Shown here: positions 31,405 through 40,316 of the stretch, piece by piece
Numbering within the stretch: the stretch's first letter is position 1
Layout: the number at the start of each line of letters is the position of its first letter
Assembly (NCBI GenBank): GCA_022823305.1
Contig: JAJDXK010000101.1
Location: 62,001-126,000, forward strand
Length of the DNA: 64,000 nt
Source: Alphaproteobacteria bacterium
Lineage (GTDB): Bacteria > Pseudomonadota > Alphaproteobacteria > UBA828
Reading direction: 5' to 3'
Made by a program: the position numbers and the translations under genes
Notes under the pieces: generated by a model
The model's input: the letters and a program-made list of their open reading frames with translations, nothing else
Databases searched by the model: none
Told to the model about the DNA's origin: nothing

Positions 31405-33086
31405 GCGTGCCAGACGCCGGGGCCGCGCCGGCGCTGCAACGCGAGGCGCTCCACTTCCTGCCGCTCGGCGGCGCCGGCGAGATCGGCATGAACCTCAACC
31501 TCTACGCCTGCCGGGGCAAGTGGCTGATGGTCGACCTCGGCATCACCTTCGCCGGCGACACGCTGCCCGGGATCGACGTGATCATGCCGGACCCGGCCTT
31601 CATCGAGGAGCGCCGCGACGACCTCCTCGCCATCGTGCTGACCCACGCCCACGAGGACCATCTCGGCGCGGTCGCCTATCTCTGGCCCCGGCTGCGCTGC
31701 CCGGTCTACGCCACCCCCTTCGCCGCCGCGGTGCTGCGCGAGAAGCTGCGCGACGAGAAGCTGCTGGCGGAGGTGCCGCTGACGGAGGTGGCGCTCTCGG
31801 GCCGGCTCGATCTCGACCCCTTCGCGCTCACCTTCATCTCGCTCACCCACTCGATCCCGGAGCCCAACGCGCTGCTCATCGAGACACCCTTCGGGCGCGT
31901 CATGCACACCGGCGACTGGAAGATCGACCCCGACCCGCTGGTCGGCGCGCCGCTCGACGAGGCGGCGTGCAGGCAGGCCGGCGAGGCCGGCGTGCTCGCG
32001 CTGGTGGGCGATTCCACCAACGCCACGGTCGAGGGCGAATCCGGGTCCGAGGGCGCGGTGCGGGAGAGGCTGGCGGCGCTGATCGCCGAGCGGGAGAAGG
32101 GCATCGCCGTCACCCTCTTCGCCTCCAACGTCGCCCGCCTCGAATCGGTCGCGCTGGCGGCGCAGGCAGCGGGACGCGAGCCGGTGCTGGTGGGGCGCTC
32201 GCTGCAGCGCTACGTCCGCGCCGCGCGGGCGAGCGGCTATCTCGAGGGCGTCCGCCTTCTCACCGAGGACGAGGGCGCGCCGCTGCACAAGAGCCAGGTG
32301 GTCTACCTCTGCACCGGCTGCCAGGGCGAGCCGCGCGCCGCCATGGCGCGGATCGCCGGCGATGCCCACCCGCGCGTGAGCCTCGGGGACGGCGACACGG
32401 TGATCTTCTCGTCCAAGATCATCCCCGGCAACGAGCGCACCATCGGCAGCCTGCACAACCGGCTCCTGCGCCAGGGGGTCGAGGTCATCACCGAGAAGGA
32501 CGAGCACGTCCACGTCTCGGGCCATCCCTGCCGCGACGAGCTGCGCCGCATGTACCAGTGGATCAGGCCGCAGATCGCGGTGCCGGTGCATGGCGAGACG
32601 CGCCACATGCGCGCCCACGGCGAGCTTGCCGGCGCGCTGCAGGTGCCGCAGCCGCTGCTGGTGGAGAACGGCGACCTGGTGCGGCTCGCGCCGGGGGAGG
32701 CGGGCGTCGTCGGCCGCGCGACGGCCGGGCGCCTCGCGCTCGACGGCGGGCAGATCGTCGCCACCGATCACGTCTCGATCGGCGCGCGGCGCAAGCTGAT
32801 GCACAATGGCGCGGTGTTCGTCTCGGTCGTCGTCGACCGCGGCGGGCACACCCTGGTGTCGCCGCAGGTCTCCGGCCGGGGCATCCTGGACGGCGAGGGC
32901 GAGGAGGAGGCGCGGGACACCGTGGCCGCGGCCGTGGCCGACGCGGTGGACGCGCTGCCGCGCAAGCAGGCGCGCGACGAGGCGGCGCTGGAGGAGGCGG
33001 CGCGCCGCGCCGTTCGCCGCGCGCTGAAGGAGAGCCACGGCAAGCGCCCGGTGATCGACGTGCAGGTCGCCCGCGTGCCGGGATGA
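31401..33086 (+). CDS. rnj: Ribonuclease J
   Basis: Metallo-beta-lactamase/beta-CASP ribonuclease of 561 residues acting in mRNA and rRNA maturation. The metal motif is THAHEDHLGA (H82, H84, D86, H87), with further histidines in LTHSIPEPN and VHGETRHMRAHG. GTG at 31401 overlaps the coaX stop; a second GTG at 31407 is better spaced from GGGGAGG (31391-31397) and may be the real start. Confidence 0.95.
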   Translation: MSVPDAGAAPALQREALHFLPLGGAGEIGMNLNLYACRGKWLMVDLGITFAGDTLPGIDVIMPDPAFIEERRDDLLAIVLTHAHEDHLGAVAYLWPRLRCPVYATPFAAAVLREKLRDEKLLAEVPLTEVALSGRLDLDPFALTFISLTHSIPEPNALLIETPFGRVMHTGDWKIDPDPLVGAPLDEAACRQAGEAGVLALVGDSTNATVEGESGSEGAVRERLAALIAEREKGIAVTLFASNVARLESVALAAQAAGREPVLVGRSLQRYVRAARASGYLEGVRLLTEDEGAPLHKSQVVYLCTGCQGEPRAAMARIAGDAHPRVSLGDGDTVIFSSKIIPGNERTIGSLHNRLLRQGVEVITEKDEHVHVSGHPCRDELRRMYQWIRPQIAVPVHGETRHMRAHGELAGALQVPQPLLVENGDLVRLAPGEAGVVGRATAGRLALDGGQIVATDHVSIGARRKLMHNGAVFVSVVVDRGGHTLVSPQVSGRGILDGEGEEEARDTVAAAVADAVDALPRKQARDEAALEEAARRAVRRALKESHGKRPVIDVQVARVPG

Positions 33087-33099
33087 GCGGGAAGGGGCC

Positions 33100-33504
33100 A
33101 TGATCGGACGCCTGAACCACGTCGCCATCGCCGTGCCCGACCTCGCGGCGGCGAGCGAGCTCTACCGCGGCACGCTGGGGGCCAGCGTCTCCGAGCCGCT
33201 CGACCTGCCGGAGCACGGGGTCACCACGGTCTTCGTCACGTTGCCCAATACCAAGCTGGAGCTGCTCCACCCGCTCGGCGAGGCATCGCCCATCGCCGGC
33301 TTCCTCGTCAGGAACCCGGCGGGCGGCATCCATCACCTCTGCTACGAGGTGGGCGACATCCGCGCCGCGCGCGACCGGCTGGTGGCGGAGGGTGCCCGCG
33401 TGCTGGGGGACGGCGAGCCCCGCACCGGCGCCCACGGCAAGCCGGTGATCTTCCTCCATCCCAAGGATTTCCTGGGCACGCTGATCGAGCTGGAGCAGGT
33501 CTGA
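33100..33504 (+). CDS. mce: Methylmalonyl-CoA epimerase
   Basis: VOC-fold epimerase of 134 residues interconverting (2R)- and (2S)-methylmalonyl-CoA in propionate metabolism. LNHVAIAVPDLAAASELYR near the N-terminus, GGIHHLCYEVGDI and the C-terminal GTLIELEQV supply metal ligands in this family. GGAAGGGGCC precedes the ATG. Mutase genes are not in the window. Confidence 0.93.
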   Translation: MIGRLNHVAIAVPDLAAASELYRGTLGASVSEPLDLPEHGVTTVFVTLPNTKLELLHPLGEASPIAGFLVRNPAGGIHHLCYEVGDIRAARDRLVAEGARVLGDGEPRTGAHGKPVIFLHPKDFLGTLIELEQV

Positions 33505-33516
33505 GGGCGGGCCGCC

Positions 33517-33759
33517 GTGGACCCCTTCGGCATCATCGTCGTCTTCGTGATCGCCTGGTGGATCGCCTTCTTCGTCACGCTCCCCTTCGGCATCAGGCCG
33601 ATCGAGGAGCCCGAGCCCGGCCACGCGCCGGGCGCGCCGCAGAAGCCGCGCCTCTGGATCAAGGCGGCGATCGCGACCGTCGCGGGCGGCGTCATCACCG
33701 GCGCCATCGTCGGCGTCGTCGATGCCGGCTGGCTCACCCTCGAGACCTTCGCGGAATAG
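33517..33759 (+). CDS. DUF1467 family small membrane protein
   Basis: Protein of 80 residues with two hydrophobic segments (about 4-26 and 50-70) separated by a PIEEPEPGHAPGAP loop, matching the DUF1467 layout. GTG start at 33517, 12 bp after mce. In many alphaproteobacteria this family sits between mce and proS; here proS lies 25 kb further on. Function unknown. Confidence 0.85.
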   Translation: MDPFGIIVVFVIAWWIAFFVTLPFGIRPIEEPEPGHAPGAPQKPRLWIKAAIATVAGGVITGAIVGVVDAGWLTLETFAE

Positions 33760-33775
33760 GGGCCGCGCGCCCCCC

Positions 33776-34315
33776 GTGACCAGCTACTGCGACATCGCAC
33801 CGGGGCATCCCTTCCACGGGCCCTACCACGACCGGGAGTACGGCTTCCCGGTGCGGGACGACGACCGCCTCTTCGAGCGCCTGGTGCTGGAGATCAACCA
33901 GGCCGGGCTCTCCTGGCTCACGATCCTGAAGAAGCGCGAGAATTTCACCGCCGCCTTCGAGGGCTTCGGGATCGCCCGCGTTGCCGACTACGACGACACG
34001 CAGCGGGCGCGGCTGCTCGGGGACGCGGGCATCATCCGCAACCGGCTCAAGGTCGATGCGGCCATCGAGAACGCACGGCGCATCCGGGCGCTGCAGGCCT
34101 CGCACGGCTCCTTCGCCGCCTGGCTCGACGCGCACCACCCCCGGCCGCACGCCGACTGGGTCAGGCTCTTCCGCGCGCACTTCAAGTTCACCGGCGGCGA
34201 GATCGTGCGCGAGTTCCTGCTGTCCACCGGCTACCTCGAAGGCGCGCATCGCCCCGACTGCCCGGCCCACGCCACCATCCTCAAGCAATCGCCGCCCTGG
34301 CTCATGGCGGGCTGA
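33776..34315 (+). CDS. tag: DNA-3-methyladenine glycosylase I
   Basis: Base-excision repair enzyme removing 3-methyladenine from alkylated DNA, 179 residues. C5 and H18 near the N-terminus and the C-terminal HRPDCPAH supply the zinc-snap ligands of Tag; LFERLVLEINQAGLSWLTIL is the family signature around the base pocket. GTG start at 33776, 16 bp after the DUF1467 gene, so probably co-transcribed. Confidence 0.92.
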   Translation: MTSYCDIAPGHPFHGPYHDREYGFPVRDDDRLFERLVLEINQAGLSWLTILKKRENFTAAFEGFGIARVADYDDTQRARLLGDAGIIRNRLKVDAAIENARRIRALQASHGSFAAWLDAHHPRPHADWVRLFRAHFKFTGGEIVREFLLSTGYLEGAHRPDCPAHATILKQSPPWLMAG

Positions 34316-34425
34316 CTCCCGCCATTGGGTGCTGGCCTTGGCTTGCGCGATACGTCACCATGCGCCGCAGCAAGGGCACGATGCGCCGTGTTGCCGCGCG
34401 GCGCCGGCAGGCAAGGGGGAGAACC

Positions 34426-35187
34426 ATGGATCTCGGCTTGAAGGGCAGAAAGTCTCTGGTGACCGGCGGCACCAAGGGGATCGGCCGTGCGATCGCGGAC
34501 GAGCTCGCGGCGGAAGGCGCCGATGTGGCGGTCTGCGCGCGGACGGAGGCCGACGTGGAGGCCGCGGTCGCCGCGCTCGGCGAGACCGGGGTGCGCGCCT
34601 CGGGCCGTGCCTTCGACGTGGGCGACGGGCAGGCCATGCGCCAGTGGGTCGACGACGTGGCTGCCGAGTTCGGCGGGCTCGACATCGTCGTGCCCAACGT
34701 CAGCGCGCTGGCGGCGACGCCGGAGATCGAATCCTGGCAGAAGGAATTCAACGTCGACATGATGCACACCGTCCATACGGTGGAGGCGGCGCTGCCGCAT
34801 CTGGAAAAGTCGGACGCGGGCTCGATCGTGGTCATCTCCAGCGTCTCGGGCATCGAGATCGACTTCGCCGCCGGCCCCTACGGCGTCTTCAAGGCGGCGC
34901 TGATCCACTACGCCGCCGGCCTCGCCCGCCAGCTCGCGCCCAAGAACATCCGCGCCAACTCGGTCTCGCCCGGCAACACCTATTTCGACGGCGGCTTCTG
35001 GCAGGACATCGAAAAAGGCAACCCGGAGCTCTTCAACTTCGCCCTCAGCCAGAACAAGACCGGGCGCATGGCGACCGCCGAGGAGGTCGCCAACGCGGCG
35101 GTCTTCCTCGCCAGCCCGCGCGCGAGCTTCATCACCGGCACCAACATCAAGGTGGACGGCGCGCTCACCGATGGCGTGCAGTACTGA
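34426..35187 (+). CDS. Short-chain dehydrogenase/reductase (SDR)
   Basis: SDR oxidoreductase of 253 residues. Cofactor loop TGGTKGIG (13-20), serine S138/S139 and the YGVFK motif (Y152, K156) are present. The usual NNAG is replaced by PNVSA, as in some divergent SDRs. The ATG at 34426 after AAGGGGGAG is chosen over an Arg-rich upstream extension from 34360. The end overlaps the next small gene. Substrate unknown. Confidence 0.87.
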   Translation: MDLGLKGRKSLVTGGTKGIGRAIADELAAEGADVAVCARTEADVEAAVAALGETGVRASGRAFDVGDGQAMRQWVDDVAAEFGGLDIVVPNVSALAATPEIESWQKEFNVDMMHTVHTVEAALPHLEKSDAGSIVVISSVSGIEIDFAAGPYGVFKAALIHYAAGLARQLAPKNIRANSVSPGNTYFDGGFWQDIEKGNPELFNFALSQNKTGRMATAEEVANAAVFLASPRASFITGTNIKVDGALTDGVQY

Positions 35188-35410
35188 GGCGGGTCCCGTC
35201 GCGCTGGTGATCGAGCGCCATTCCGTCCTCACCTGCCCGGCCTGCGGCCATCGGTCGCAGGAGGAGATGCCGGAGGATTCGTGCCTCTTCTTTCACGAGT
35301 GCGCGGGCTGCGGCGCGCGGCTCCGGCCGCTTCCGGGCGACTGCTGCGTCTTCTGCTCCTGGGGCACGGTGCCGTGCCCGCCGAAACAGGGCATTCGAGA
35401 GACTGCGTGA
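35171..35410 (+). CDS. GDCCVxC-domain small zinc-ribbon protein
   Basis: Protein of 79 residues with cysteine pairs CPAC, CAGC and the GDCCVFCSWGTVPCPP block that defines the family. It probably binds metal; relatives often lie near metal-resistance genes, but none is seen here. The ATG overlaps the end of the SDR gene by 17 bp; a GTG at 35202 region could also serve. Function unknown. Confidence 0.8.
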   Translation: MACSTEAGPVALVIERHSVLTCPACGHRSQEEMPEDSCLFFHECAGCGARLRPLPGDCCVFCSWGTVPCPPKQGIRETA

Positions 35411-35426
35411 GAGGGAGGCCCCGGCC

Positions 35427-35888
35427 ATGCCCAAGATCGACATCGACAGGGTGCCGGCGAAGACCGGCTCGATCTACCCGGCGCCCTTCAAGGGGCAGGC
35501 GGAGGGGCGCGTGCGCAAGGCGCTGGGCGATGCCGGCGGCCTCACCCAGTTCGGCGTCAACCTCACGTGCCTGCCGCCGGGCGCCGCGAGCGCGCAGCGT
35601 CACTGGCACGAGGCCGAGGACGAGCTGGTGTTCGTGGTCTCGGGCGAGTTGACGCTGATCGAGGAGGGCGGCGAGACGACACTCCGCGCCGGCGAGGCGG
35701 CAGCCTTCAGGGCCGGCCACACTGACGGCCACCATCTGGTGAATCGCTCGGGCGCGGACGCGGTGGTGCTCGAGGTCGGCACCCGTTCCCCCGACGAGCG
35801 CTGCCAGTACCCCGACATCGACCTGATCTACGAGAAGCGCGGCGGCACCATCCGCTTCACCAACCGCGCCGGCGAGCCCTGCGACTGA
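35427..35888 (+). CDS. Cupin-domain protein
   Basis: Single-domain cupin of 153 residues. Motif 1 RHWHEAEDELVFVVSGE gives metal ligands H59, H61 and E65, and the second motif supplies H102. The C-terminal YPDIDLIYEKRGGTIRF is shared by a group of small cupins of unknown function. Good GAGAGGGAGG before the ATG. It follows the zinc-ribbon gene by 16 bp and converges with the binding-protein/VOC fusion. Confidence 0.85.
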   Translation: MPKIDIDRVPAKTGSIYPAPFKGQAEGRVRKALGDAGGLTQFGVNLTCLPPGAASAQRHWHEAEDELVFVVSGELTLIEEGGETTLRAGEAAAFRAGHTDGHHLVNRSGADAVVLEVGTRSPDERCQYPDIDLIYEKRGGTIRFTNRAGEPCD

Positions 35889-35894
35889 GCGGCG

Positions 35895-37814
35895 TCACTC
35901 CGACGCCGTCTCTTCGCCCATCTCCGGGCGGTAGGTGCCGAAGTGCCAGAGGTGGCCCTCGGGGTCGCGGGCGGAGTAGTCGCGCGAGCCGTAGGGGGTA
36001 TCCTCCAGCTCGCGCACGATCTCGGCGCCGTTCAGCAGGGCACGGGCATAGTGGGCGTCGGCGTCGTCCACGACGACGTAGATCGACTGGGTGACGCCGC
36101 CGAGGTCGCACGGGCTGCCGAGCGCGAGCGCGTCGTCGCGCTTCGAGCCCAGCATGACCATGCCGGAGCCGAATGAGAGCTGGGCGTGGGCGATGGTGTC
36201 GTCCGGCCCGGGCACGACCATGGTCTCGGTGAAGCCGAAGGCCTCCCCGAGCCACGCGATCGCGGCGGGCGCGTCCTCGTAGCTGAGGCAGGGCACGATG
36301 CTGGGGGCGGTCCCGGTCATGGCGGCGTACTCCTCGCGTTGCTGCAGGGGGTGGTCGGCAGGGGCGACGGCGGCGAGCTCGAACGCTTCCTCCTCGGGCG
36401 GCGCCTCGTCCGCCTCCGGCTCTTCGGCGGGCGTCTCGTCCTCCGCCTCGTCATCCGCTTCGGCCAGGAGCGTCGCCGGCGTGGCCACGAGCGCGGCGAC
36501 CTCGGCGCAGTTCGGCGCGTGGCGGCCGGGGGGCCCGAGGGCGAGAAAGGTCTCGCGCGGGAGACCGAGGGTCTGGTTGACATCGGGCACGACGTGGACC
36601 GTGCGTTGCTCGAGCCTGTCGTGGTCTCCCTCGACGACCTCGACGATGTAGGTGCCGGTGACGGCGTGGCGGTTGGCGTCGAGCGAGACCGGGCCGCCGA
36701 AGGGGGTCTCGAAGCGAAGCCCGGCAAGGGCAGCGCGCAGCTTCGCGTGCCCCTCGGCCGGCGCCGCGCCGATTTCCTCCAGGGCGAGGAAGAGGGCCTT
36801 GGCGTTCACGTAGTAGGCGAGCGCGAACAGGCTCGGCGTCGGGCCGGCGTCGGGATAGCGCTCGCGGTAGCGCTCGGTGAACGAGGCCCAGGCCTCGTTG
36901 TCCTCGCTGGCGGAGACGGGGAGCGCGGAGATCGCTCCCTCCACGAGGGGGCGGAGGGTATCGCCCGCCGCGAGGAGGCGACCGCTCAGCGTCGTGGAAC
37001 TGGTCACGATGGCGGCATCTCCGCCGGCCTCGCCGTAGGCTCTGAGAAAGCCCTCCGCCATGCGGGGGGAGAGCGCGAGGAAGAGCGCGTCCGCCTCGGC
37101 CCGGGCCACGCTCCCGGCGATGCGGGTCGGGTCGCGCGCGCCGGGGGAGACCCAGTGCCTTTCCAGCTCCCGCCCGCCGAGGGCGCAGTAGTCCAGCACG
37201 AAGCCCATGAGCTGCGTGTGGGGCAGGGAGTAGTCCTCGGCCACCGTGACGATGGAGCGGAGTCCCTTCTCCTCGTAGGCGTAGCGCCCCAGGCCCGCGA
37301 TCCACTGCATGCTGTCGGGATTGAAGCGGAAGAAGTTCTCCGCCGGCGCGTGCAGGGTGGTCTCCTGCGTGGCCGAGGCGCCGTTGATGAAGGTCGCCTC
37401 CGGCACGCTCCTGGCGAAGTCGCGGAGCGCGATGCTCTCGATCCCGGAAAGGGGGCCGATGACGATGAGCGCGCCCTGCTCGAGCAGCGTCAGCGCCTTG
37501 GCGGTCGCCGACTCGGGCGTCCCCTTCGTGGATTCGACGAGCGCTTCGAGGCCGAGCGCCTCGATGCGCTCCGCGTGCTCCTCGGCCGCCAGCTCGTAGC
37601 CGCGCAGGGCGTCCTGCCCCAGCGGTGCGAACGCGCCTTCGAGGGGGGCGAGCACGCCGACCTTGAGGCCGTCGGAGTGCGCCGCGGCCGGCCCCGCGCT
37701 CAGCGACAGCGCGGCGACGAGGATCGCCCAGGCCAGAAGGACGATGACGTGCGGCGCGAAAGCCCGAGCGCGCTCATGGCGACCGCCTTCCCGGACTGGC
37801 GGCGCTTTCGTCAC
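35895..37814 (-). CDS. Periplasmic binding protein fused to a VOC (glyoxalase-like) domain
   Basis: A continuous frame of 639 residues from GTG 37814. Residues about 22-45 are a signal peptide ending AAA; about 50-430 form a type I periplasmic binding protein (KVGVLAPLEGAFAPLGQDAL, then GPLSGIESIALRDFA, then FFRFNP). A very acidic Pro/Glu linker (about 445-488) leads to a VOC domain (about 500-620: AIAWLGEAFGF, then YSARDPEGHLWHFGTYRP). An ATG at 36320 in the linker end has GAGGAG 9 nt upstream, so the VOC part may also be made alone (141 residues, without signal peptide). A TTG at 37844 is an alternative start. No transporter genes adjoin. The fusion is unusual; ligand unknown. Confidence 0.82.
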   Translation of the reverse strand: MTKAPPVREGGRHERARAFAPHVIVLLAWAILVAALSLSAGPAAAHSDGLKVGVLAPLEGAFAPLGQDALRGYELAAEEHAERIEALGLEALVESTKGTPESATAKALTLLEQGALIVIGPLSGIESIALRDFARSVPEATFINGASATQETTLHAPAENFFRFNPDSMQWIAGLGRYAYEEKGLRSIVTVAEDYSLPHTQLMGFVLDYCALGGRELERHWVSPGARDPTRIAGSVARAEADALFLALSPRMAEGFLRAYGEAGGDAAIVTSSTTLSGRLLAAGDTLRPLVEGAISALPVSASEDNEAWASFTERYRERYPDAGPTPSLFALAYYVNAKALFLALEEIGAAPAEGHAKLRAALAGLRFETPFGGPVSLDANRHAVTGTYIVEVVEGDHDRLEQRTVHVVPDVNQTLGLPRETFLALGPPGRHAPNCAEVAALVATPATLLAEADDEAEDETPAEEPEADEAPPEEEAFELAAVAPADHPLQQREEYAAMTGTAPSIVPCLSYEDAPAAIAWLGEAFGFTETMVVPGPDDTIAHAQLSFGSGMVMLGSKRDDALALGSPCDLGGVTQSIYVVVDDADAHYARALLNGAEIVRELEDTPYGSRDYSARDPEGHLWHFGTYRPEMGEETASE

Positions 37815-38052
37815 GCCCTGCGGATCATGCTGAAATTCACGCAAATCGAGGCATGGAGCCTTCTGCCGCGCGCCCGCCTCCCGCGCGGTACTGTGGTTGA
37901 ACCTCTCGCCGCCCGCACCTTAGCCCGCATTTCTCACCAAGGTCACGGACCATGACAGCGGTGAGAATTCCGCGCTAGGCTAGGGGCAGCAGGCGGACGG
38001 CGCACGGCGCATGACGCCGTGGCCGGGACGCCGCCGATGGGAGGAGGCAAAC

Positions 38053-39351
38053 ATGGCAAAGAAGACAGAGCATCGGAGACAGGGACCGAGCCGGCGCACG
38101 CTGCTCAAGGGCGCTGCGGCGGTGGCCGGCGTCGCGGCCGGCACCAAGGCGCTCGGCGGGTTCCCCACGGTCTGGGCGCAGGACACCAAGGACATCACGA
38201 TCAACCATTCCGGCATGTCCTACTCGACGATCATCCAGATCGCCGAGCAGGCGACGGTGGACCTGCCCTTCACGGTGGAGATGTCGGTCACCGACCACGC
38301 CGGCATGCTCAACCGGCTGACCACGCAGTCCGATTCCATCGATGTCGCCGACATCGAGCTGTGGATGCGGGTCATCACCGTGCCGCGCGGCATCTATCAG
38401 GTGGTCGAGCCCGCCAAGATCACGCACTGGGACAAGGCGACCTCGATCTATCGCGACGGCGAGATCAACGGCAATCCGATCTCGCGCCAGGGGGTCTCGC
38501 CCCACGAGGTGATGTACTTCACCGACGCCGACGCGACGGCGCTGGCCGACGGCACCACCGACTACGCCACGATGATCCCCGGCGTGTTCAACGCCGACAC
38601 GCTCGGCATCCAGCCGGTCGAGATCGGGCGCCCCATCAGCAACTGGCACGAGCTCTTCAACGACGAATTCAACGGCCGCGCGGCGGGCATGGACATCCCG
38701 CCGATCATGATCATGGACGCGGCGCTCGCCATCGAATCGACCGGCGAATACACCTATGCCGACAAGGGCAACATGACCGAGGAAGAGATCACGATGACGG
38801 TGGACCGCCTCATCGATCTCAAGAAGAAGGGTCACTGGCGGGCGCTCTGGGGCACCTTCGACCAGTCGGTGCAGCTGATGACCTCGGGCGAGGTGGTGAT
38901 CCAGTCGATGTGGTCGCCGGCGGTCACCGCGGTGCGGGCCCAGGGCGTGCCCTGCGTCTACCAGCCGCTGGAGGAAGGCTATCGCGGCTGGGGCAACGGG
39001 CTCAGCCTGATGAGCCATCTCGAGGGCAAGAGGCTCGGCGCCGCCTACGACTACCTCAACTGGTACTACAGCGGCTGGATGGGCGCCTTCATCGCCAAGC
39101 AGGGCTACTACCTCGGCGTCGCCGAGACGGCCAGGGCGTTCATGGAGCCCTACGAGTGGGATTACTGGTACGAGGGCAAGCCGGCGGAGGGCGACATCAA
39201 GGACCCCTACGGCACCCTGATGGAGAAGCCGGGCCACGTGCGCGACGGCGGCTCGTTCTCGCAGCGCTTCGGCAACATGGCGTGCTGGAACACGCTGATG
39301 GACAACCACCAGTTCCTGCTCAAGAAGTGGACCGAGCTGCAGACGGCCTGA
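38053..39351 (+). CDS. Polyamine-type (PotD-like) ABC substrate-binding protein, Tat-exported
   Basis: Periplasmic binding component of 432 residues. A twin-arginine signal (PSRRTLLKGAAAVAGVAAG) ends near VWAQD. The mature part resembles spermidine/putrescine-family binding proteins, with a Trp/Tyr-rich C-terminal half (NWYYSGWMGAFIAKQGYY). The ATG at 38053 follows GGGAGGAGG. Two PotB/PotC-type permeases follow after a hairpin, but no ATPase gene. Ligand specificity cannot be read. Confidence 0.87.
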   Translation: MAKKTEHRRQGPSRRTLLKGAAAVAGVAAGTKALGGFPTVWAQDTKDITINHSGMSYSTIIQIAEQATVDLPFTVEMSVTDHAGMLNRLTTQSDSIDVADIELWMRVITVPRGIYQVVEPAKITHWDKATSIYRDGEINGNPISRQGVSPHEVMYFTDADATALADGTTDYATMIPGVFNADTLGIQPVEIGRPISNWHELFNDEFNGRAAGMDIPPIMIMDAALAIESTGEYTYADKGNMTEEEITMTVDRLIDLKKKGHWRALWGTFDQSVQLMTSGEVVIQSMWSPAVTAVRAQGVPCVYQPLEEGYRGWGNGLSLMSHLEGKRLGAAYDYLNWYYSGWMGAFIAKQGYYLGVAETARAFMEPYEWDYWYEGKPAEGDIKDPYGTLMEKPGHVRDGGSFSQRFGNMACWNTLMDNHQFLLKKWTELQTA

Positions 39352-39366
39352 GCGGCCTTGTTCGCC

Positions 39367-39396
39367 GGGGCGGGGCCGGCATGCCGGTTCCGCCCC
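39367..39396 (+). terminator. GC-rich hairpin between binding protein and permease genes
   Basis: GGGGCGGGGCCGG (39367-39379) and CCGGTTCCGCCCC (39384-39396) form a 13-bp stem with two G-U pairs and a CATG loop, followed by CTTCCTT. It probably attenuates transcription or protects the upstream mRNA, giving more binding protein than permease. Confidence 0.55.
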
Positions 39397-39431
39397 CTTC
39401 CTTAGTCTGAACGGGTGGGTCCGGTCTCGCC

Positions 39432-40307
39432 ATGAGCAACGGCACCGGCAGCAAGCGGCGGCCCTTCGTCAGGGTCGCGCCGCTCGGCGTGGCGCTGGCG
39501 ATCTTCTTCGTCGTGCCGCTCGGCGTGCTGCTGGCCGTCAGCTTCTTCGAGAACGACATGATCTTCGGCATGCGGCCCGCGCTCACGCCGGAGAGCTATG
39601 TCGAGCTCTTCACCACCATGAACACGCTCTGGCTCTACCTGAGCACGCTCAAGTTCGCGGCGATCGTGTGGGCTATCACGCTGCTGATCGGCTTCACCAT
39701 CGCCTATTTCCTGGTGTTCCACGTCCGCTCGCTGCTGATCGCGATCGGGCTCTTCCTGCTCTGCACCGTGCCCTTCTGGACCTCGAACATCATCCGCATG
39801 ATCTCGTGGATCCCGCTGCTGGGGAAGCAGGGGCTGGTGAACCAGGCGCTGATGGGCCTCGGCATCGTCGACGATCCGGTGGAGTGGCTGCTCTTCTCCG
39901 ACTTCTCGGTGGTGCTGAGCTACGTCCACCTCTTCACGCTCTTCATGATCGTGCCGATCTTCAATTCGATGGCGCGCATCGACAAGGCGCTGATCGAGGC
40001 GGCACGCGATGCGGGCGCCAGCTCCTTCCGTATCATGTGGGAGGTCATCGTCCCGCTCTCGCGCAGCGGCATCGCCTTGGGCTCGATCTTCGTCATCGTG
40101 CTGGTGATGGGCGACTTCTTCGTCATCAAGGTGATGAGCGGCGGGCGCAGCGCCTCGGTCGTCTCGAGCATCTTCGAGGACATCAACGTGCTGCTCTACC
40201 CGTCCGGGTCGGCCAGCGCCGTGGTGCTGCTGATCGTCGTGGTGCTGATGGTGATGGGCGTGCTGCGGGTGGTGAACATCCGCAGGGAACTGGCGGGCGC
40301 GCGGTAG
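39432..40307 (+). CDS. ABC transporter permease, PotB type
   Basis: Inner-membrane permease of 291 residues with about six helices. The EAA coupling loop is ALIEAARDAGASSFRIMWEV, where the ATPase would dock. SMARIDKALIEAARDAG is typical of spermidine/putrescine-type permeases. It lies 80 bp after the binding protein and 9 bp before the second permease. Confidence 0.9.
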   Translation: MSNGTGSKRRPFVRVAPLGVALAIFFVVPLGVLLAVSFFENDMIFGMRPALTPESYVELFTTMNTLWLYLSTLKFAAIVWAITLLIGFTIAYFLVFHVRSLLIAIGLFLLCTVPFWTSNIIRMISWIPLLGKQGLVNQALMGLGIVDDPVEWLLFSDFSVVLSYVHLFTLFMIVPIFNSMARIDKALIEAARDAGASSFRIMWEVIVPLSRSGIALGSIFVIVLVMGDFFVIKVMSGGRSASVVSSIFEDINVLLYPSGSASAVVLLIVVVLMVMGVLRVVNIRRELAGAR

Positions 40308-40316
40308 GAGAGGGGC

